Origin: JBBSEX01 sp038239345
Lineage (GTDB): Bacteria; Acidobacteriota; Terriglobia; Bryobacterales; Bryobacteraceae
Direction of reading: 5' to 3'
Length of the DNA stretch: 52,696 nt
NCBI GenBank assembly: GCA_038239345.1
Contig: JBBSEX010000027.1
Coordinates: 1 to 52,696, forward strand
The translations under genes were made by a program, and so were the position numbers. How positions within the stretch are numbered: position 1 is the stretch's first letter; every line of letters starts with the position of its first letter. The notes below the pieces were generated by a model. That model made no database searches, was not told where the DNA came from, and was given only the letters and a program-made list of their open reading frames with translations. Below, piece by piece: positions 50,305 through 52,696 of this stretch.

Positions 50305-51354
50305 ATGCCAAAGAATGGAACAGCCACCATGCACGATGTGGCCCGCTTGGCCGGGGTCTCGATCGCGACTGTGTCGGCAGTGCTCAACAGTACCGCGGTG
50401 GTGAGCCCGCGGCGCGCGCAGAAAGTTCGCGAGGCAATGAAGGCGCTCGATTATCATGCCGATCAGGTCGCTCGTAGCCTCAAAACCGGTCGAAGCAACG
50501 TCATTGGGATGATAATCCCGGATGTCACGAATGCTTTCTTTCCCGATGTGATCTCAGGCGCTGAAGAGGTCGCAACCCGCGCCGGGTACTCTCTCATTCT
50601 TTGTAATGCGAACGAAGACCCGGCCCAGGAACAGCGGCAATTAAGCACGCTTTTTTCACGCCGCGTGGATGGAGTTTTGATCGCGTGTTCGGACTCCTCG
50701 ACGGCCTACGACAGCTTGATGAGGCGGCGCTTTCCAATCGTTTTCTTCGACCGGATTCCACGAGGATTTCGTGGCCCGGCGGTGGCGACCGACAATTTTG
50801 CCGCCGGTTACCAGGCTACCCGTCATCTGATCGAATTGGGACACCAACGGATCGCAATCATTGCAGGGAGTATGGATCTCTCGCCGCACGCCTGCAGGTC
50901 GGAAGGGTTCCGCAAGGCTATGCAGGAAGCTGGATTTCCAGTTCACGATGAGTATTTCCGAGTGGGCGCTCTCAGGATCGACAACGGGTATCAGTTTGGG
51001 CTTGAACTACTGGGCCTGCCGGGCCCTCCCACCGCCATTTTTTGCAGCAATAACAAAATGCTGCTCGGTCTAGTGCGTGCGATTGGAGAGCTCAAAGTGC
51101 GGTGTCCCGGTGAGGTCAGCATCGTCGGTGTCGATGACTTCGCCTGGACCGAGAATTTCAACCCGAAGCTTACCACTGTCGCGCAGCCGGCTCGCGAGAT
51201 TGGCCGGCAGGCCATGGAACTTCTACTGGAGCAGATTGGAGCGGACCGGCAGAACCTGGCCACCCGCGAGCAACGGCAAGTAATGCTCGCGCCGGAACTG
51301 CGCATTCGAAATTCGACCGCGCCACCGGCTGCGTTTTTTACAGGAGTGAACTGA
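50305..51354 (+). CDS. LacI-family transcription regulator
   Basis: A 349-residue LacI/GalR protein. N-terminal HTH: TMHDVARLAGVSIATVSAVL; hinge helix SPRRAQKVREAMKALDYHAD ending ARSLKTGRS; sensor domain with IGMIIPDVTNAFFPDVISGA, VDGVLIACSDS and SIVGVDDFAWTENFNPKLTT. It should bind a palindromic operator as a dimer or tetramer and respond to a sugar. GAAACGTTTC sites at 46087-46098 and 46897-46908 are good candidates, placing the glycosidase-like gene and receptor 3 under its control. ATG 50305 lies 73 bases after receptor 3. The DUF2961 pseudogene follows after one base. Confidence 0.93.
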   Translation: MPKNGTATMHDVARLAGVSIATVSAVLNSTAVVSPRRAQKVREAMKALDYHADQVARSLKTGRSNVIGMIIPDVTNAFFPDVISGAEEVATRAGYSLILCNANEDPAQEQRQLSTLFSRRVDGVLIACSDSSTAYDSLMRRRFPIVFFDRIPRGFRGPAVATDNFAAGYQATRHLIELGHQRIAIIAGSMDLSPHACRSEGFRKAMQEAGFPVHDEYFRVGALRIDNGYQFGLELLGLPGPPTAIFCSNNKMLLGLVRAIGELKVRCPGEVSIVGVDDFAWTENFNPKLTTVAQPAREIGRQAMELLLEQIGADRQNLATREQRQVMLAPELRIRNSTAPPAAFFTGVN

Positions 51355-51355
51355 T

Positions 51356-52508
51356 ATGTTAACGGCCCATGGAAAACTACCGAGCTTTGCTCGGCTGGAC
51401 AAGCTGAAGCGTGTCCTACTCATTTTTATCACGATACCTGCGCTGTCGCAGGACATTGGAGGGCTGTATAGGCTCTCAGACGCAAAGACGTTTTCCATCA
51501 GCCCGGAAAATCCAACCGGCGGGAGGGGCCAGGGCGCCATGGCCACCGCGGGAACCGCCGCTCGTGAAGCGCGCGATCTGGGGCAAGGTTGGAAGATGAA
51601 TCCGAGTATCGTCATCGAGCCGAAACAGACCGCGACGCTGGCTGAGATCACGGGCCAAGGCGCAGTCCAACATATCTGGATGACTCCTACGGCACCTCGC
51701 GGTATCCGATCATTCGAATGTACTGGGATGGCGAAAAAGAGCCGTCGGTAGAGGTTCCCGTTGGCGATTGTTTTGCAATGGGCTGGGGCAAGTATGCGCC
51801 GCGCTCCTCTTTGGCCATCTGCGTAAATCCTGGTAGCGCGTTCAACTCCTATTGGCCCATGCCCTTCCGAACCAAGGCTAGGATCACGATGGAAAATCTG
51901 GATAGCCAGCCCATGCGGCTGTATTTCCAGATCGATTACACGCAAGCGCAGGATTCCTAAAGACGCGGCATATTTTTACGCTCAGTTCCGGAGAGTGAAC
52001 CCGCTTCCTTATAAGCAGGTGTACACGATCGTAGACAACATCCGCGGCAAAGGACATTACGTCGGAACGTACATGGCCTGGGGTGTGAAGAGTAACGGTT
52101 GGGTGGGGTGAGGGCGAGATCAAGTTCTATATGGACGGCGACAAGGAATTTCCAACCATCGCCGGCACCGGAACGGAAGACTATTTTGGCGGATCGTATG
52201 ACTTCGAGAACAAGGAAAAGAAGCAGTACGAGGAGTTCACGACGCCGTATTCAGGCTTGATCCAGGTGATCAAGCCGGATGGCCTGTATCAGACTCAGCA
52301 GCGCTTCGGCCTGTACCGCTGGCACATCCTGGACCCGGTTCGTTTTGACGAAAACTTGCGGATAACGATTCACGCGCTGGGGTGGCGGCACGATAGAACC
52401 TACTTGCCGCTTATGGACGATATCGCCTCGGTAGCGTTCTGGTACCAGACGGAACCGCACGTGAGTTTCCCTGACTTACCAGATAGGAATGAGTTGGAAG
52501 TCAACTAG
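51356..52508 (+). pseudogene. DUF2961 (GH172-type) gene with three frameshifts
   Basis: The pieces align along the full length of the intact protein at 23722-24870. Piece 1 has a leader and LYRLSDAKTFSISPENPTGG to VQHIWMTPT; a shift near 51688 leads to YWDGEKEPSVEVPVGDCFAM to FQIDYTQAQ; a shift near 51953 to DAAYFYAQFRRVNPLPYKQV; and one near 52105 (an extra G in GGTTGGGTGGGG) to YMDGDKEFPTIAGTGTEDYF and the end. Each is a one-base-type indel. The reading frame is otherwise well preserved, so inactivation is recent or reflects sequencing error. It directly follows the LacI gene and was probably part of its regulon. Confidence 0.88.
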
Positions 52509-52517
52509 TGCAGATTG

Positions 52518-52540
52518 CCGCTTCCTTACGGTCGCGGTTC
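52518..52540. repeat. Dispersed 23-bp repeat, copy 2
   Basis: Exact copy of 43561-43583, 9 bases after the DUF2961 pseudogene and about 20 bases from the 3' end of a group II intron. The intron may have inserted next to this repeat. Confidence 0.8.
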
Positions 52541-52561
52541 GGTAATGGGCAAACTGAACCG

Positions 52562-52632
52562 GTAGAGTAGGAGGGGACCGAAGTGCCCCTCCCCTCGTCG
52601 AACCGGACGTGCGGGTTTCCCGCATCCGGCTC
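52562..52632 (-). ncRNA. Group II intron 3' end (domains V and VI)
   Basis: On the - strand, 52632-52600 reads GAGCCGGATGCGGG, then AAACCCGCACGTCCGGTTC: the 33-base domain V hairpin with its invariant flanks (GAGCCG ... CGGTTC). It is followed by a domain VI hairpin (GAGGGGAGGGGCAC-TTCG-GTCCCCTCC) with a bulged A in CCTACTCTAC near the 3' splice site at about 52562. Only the 3' end is in the window; the rest lies to the right. Confidence 0.82.
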
Positions 52633-52649
52633 TCCTGAAAACTCTCGCC

Positions 52650-52696
52650 TCAGGCATGCGCAGGCAGTTGCGCGGGCCTCTTGGCCGCCAACAGCA
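52650..52696 (-). CDS. Partial C-terminus of the intron-encoded reverse transcriptase
   Basis: Fourteen codons on the - strand (LLAAKRPAQLPAHA) end in TGA at 52650-52652, about 18 bases before domain V. In group II introns the maturase/reverse transcriptase gene lies in domain IV, directly before domain V, so this is where its stop is expected. The fragment is too short to identify by sequence. Confidence 0.35.
   Translation of the reverse strand, partial: LLAAKRPAQLPAHA

Overview
The window looks like a chromosomal segment of an Acidobacteriota bacterium of the Solibacter/Bryobacter type. The reasons are three very large Oar-like TonB-dependent receptors with carboxypeptidase-regulatory N-termini, several cytochrome c-copper monooxygenase fusions, DUF2961/GH172 and DUF6351 proteins, and dispersed repeats. 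This is inference from protein families; there is no rRNA gene to confirm it. No CRISPR array, rRNA or complete tRNA was found.

Region 1 (about 1-5,700) is a patchwork. It holds a small SMR-like membrane protein, two overlapping small conserved genes with a strong terminator, a Phd/PIN toxin-antitoxin pair, the C-terminal stub of a lost serine recombinase, and an intact large serine recombinase.

Region 2 (about 5,740-17,250) is an integrative, probably mobilisable element read almost entirely on the + strand. It encodes an XRE regulator, an unknown protein, a Dam-type methylase, a helical-repeat protein, a long intergenic inverted repeat (candidate oriT or structured RNA), a VirD4/TraG-like ATPase, a replication-relaxation protein, a zinc-ribbon membrane protein, an excisionase-like HTH protein, a tyrosine integrase and a DUF2958 protein. 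After a perfect terminator (13501-13529) comes a second compact operon: a ubiquitin-like protein, an E2-like protein, a JAMM/JAB peptidase, an E1/ThiF-like adenylating enzyme, a 49-residue basic peptide and a ParB-MT-A70 methylase fusion. This is a complete candidate ubiquitin-like conjugation cassette tied to a DNA-binding adenine methylase, and it is the most interesting system here. It recalls PRTRC and Bil cassettes but has its own composition. The element appears to end at a 3' fragment of tRNA-Asn (17188-17242) carrying a 10-bp duplication in the T-loop. Truncated DUF2924 and recombinase relics follow.

Region 3 (about 18,060-52,560) is a catabolic region. It has three TonB-dependent receptors, four genes holding five copies of a cytochrome c plus PHM-like two-copper monooxygenase module (one gene is a tandem double), one intact and one frameshifted DUF2961/GH172 gene, an intact and a broken copy of a large glycosidase-like protein, a DUF6351 hydrolase-like protein, a ribose-type ABC importer, a fused IclR-HTH/periplasmic-binding regulator and a LacI-type regulator. 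Perfect or near-perfect palindromes of the form GAAACGTTTC lie before the glycosidase-like gene and the third receptor, so they are probable operators of the LacI protein. A different 17-bp motif lies before the other two receptors. A RHH/MazF pair sits between the glycosidase and receptor 3. The region is heavily eroded: DUF6259, glycosidase, MFS, DUF1772, a small conserved gene and DUF2961 are all broken by frameshifts, stops or deletions. The right edge runs into the 3' end (domains V and VI) of a group II intron on the - strand.
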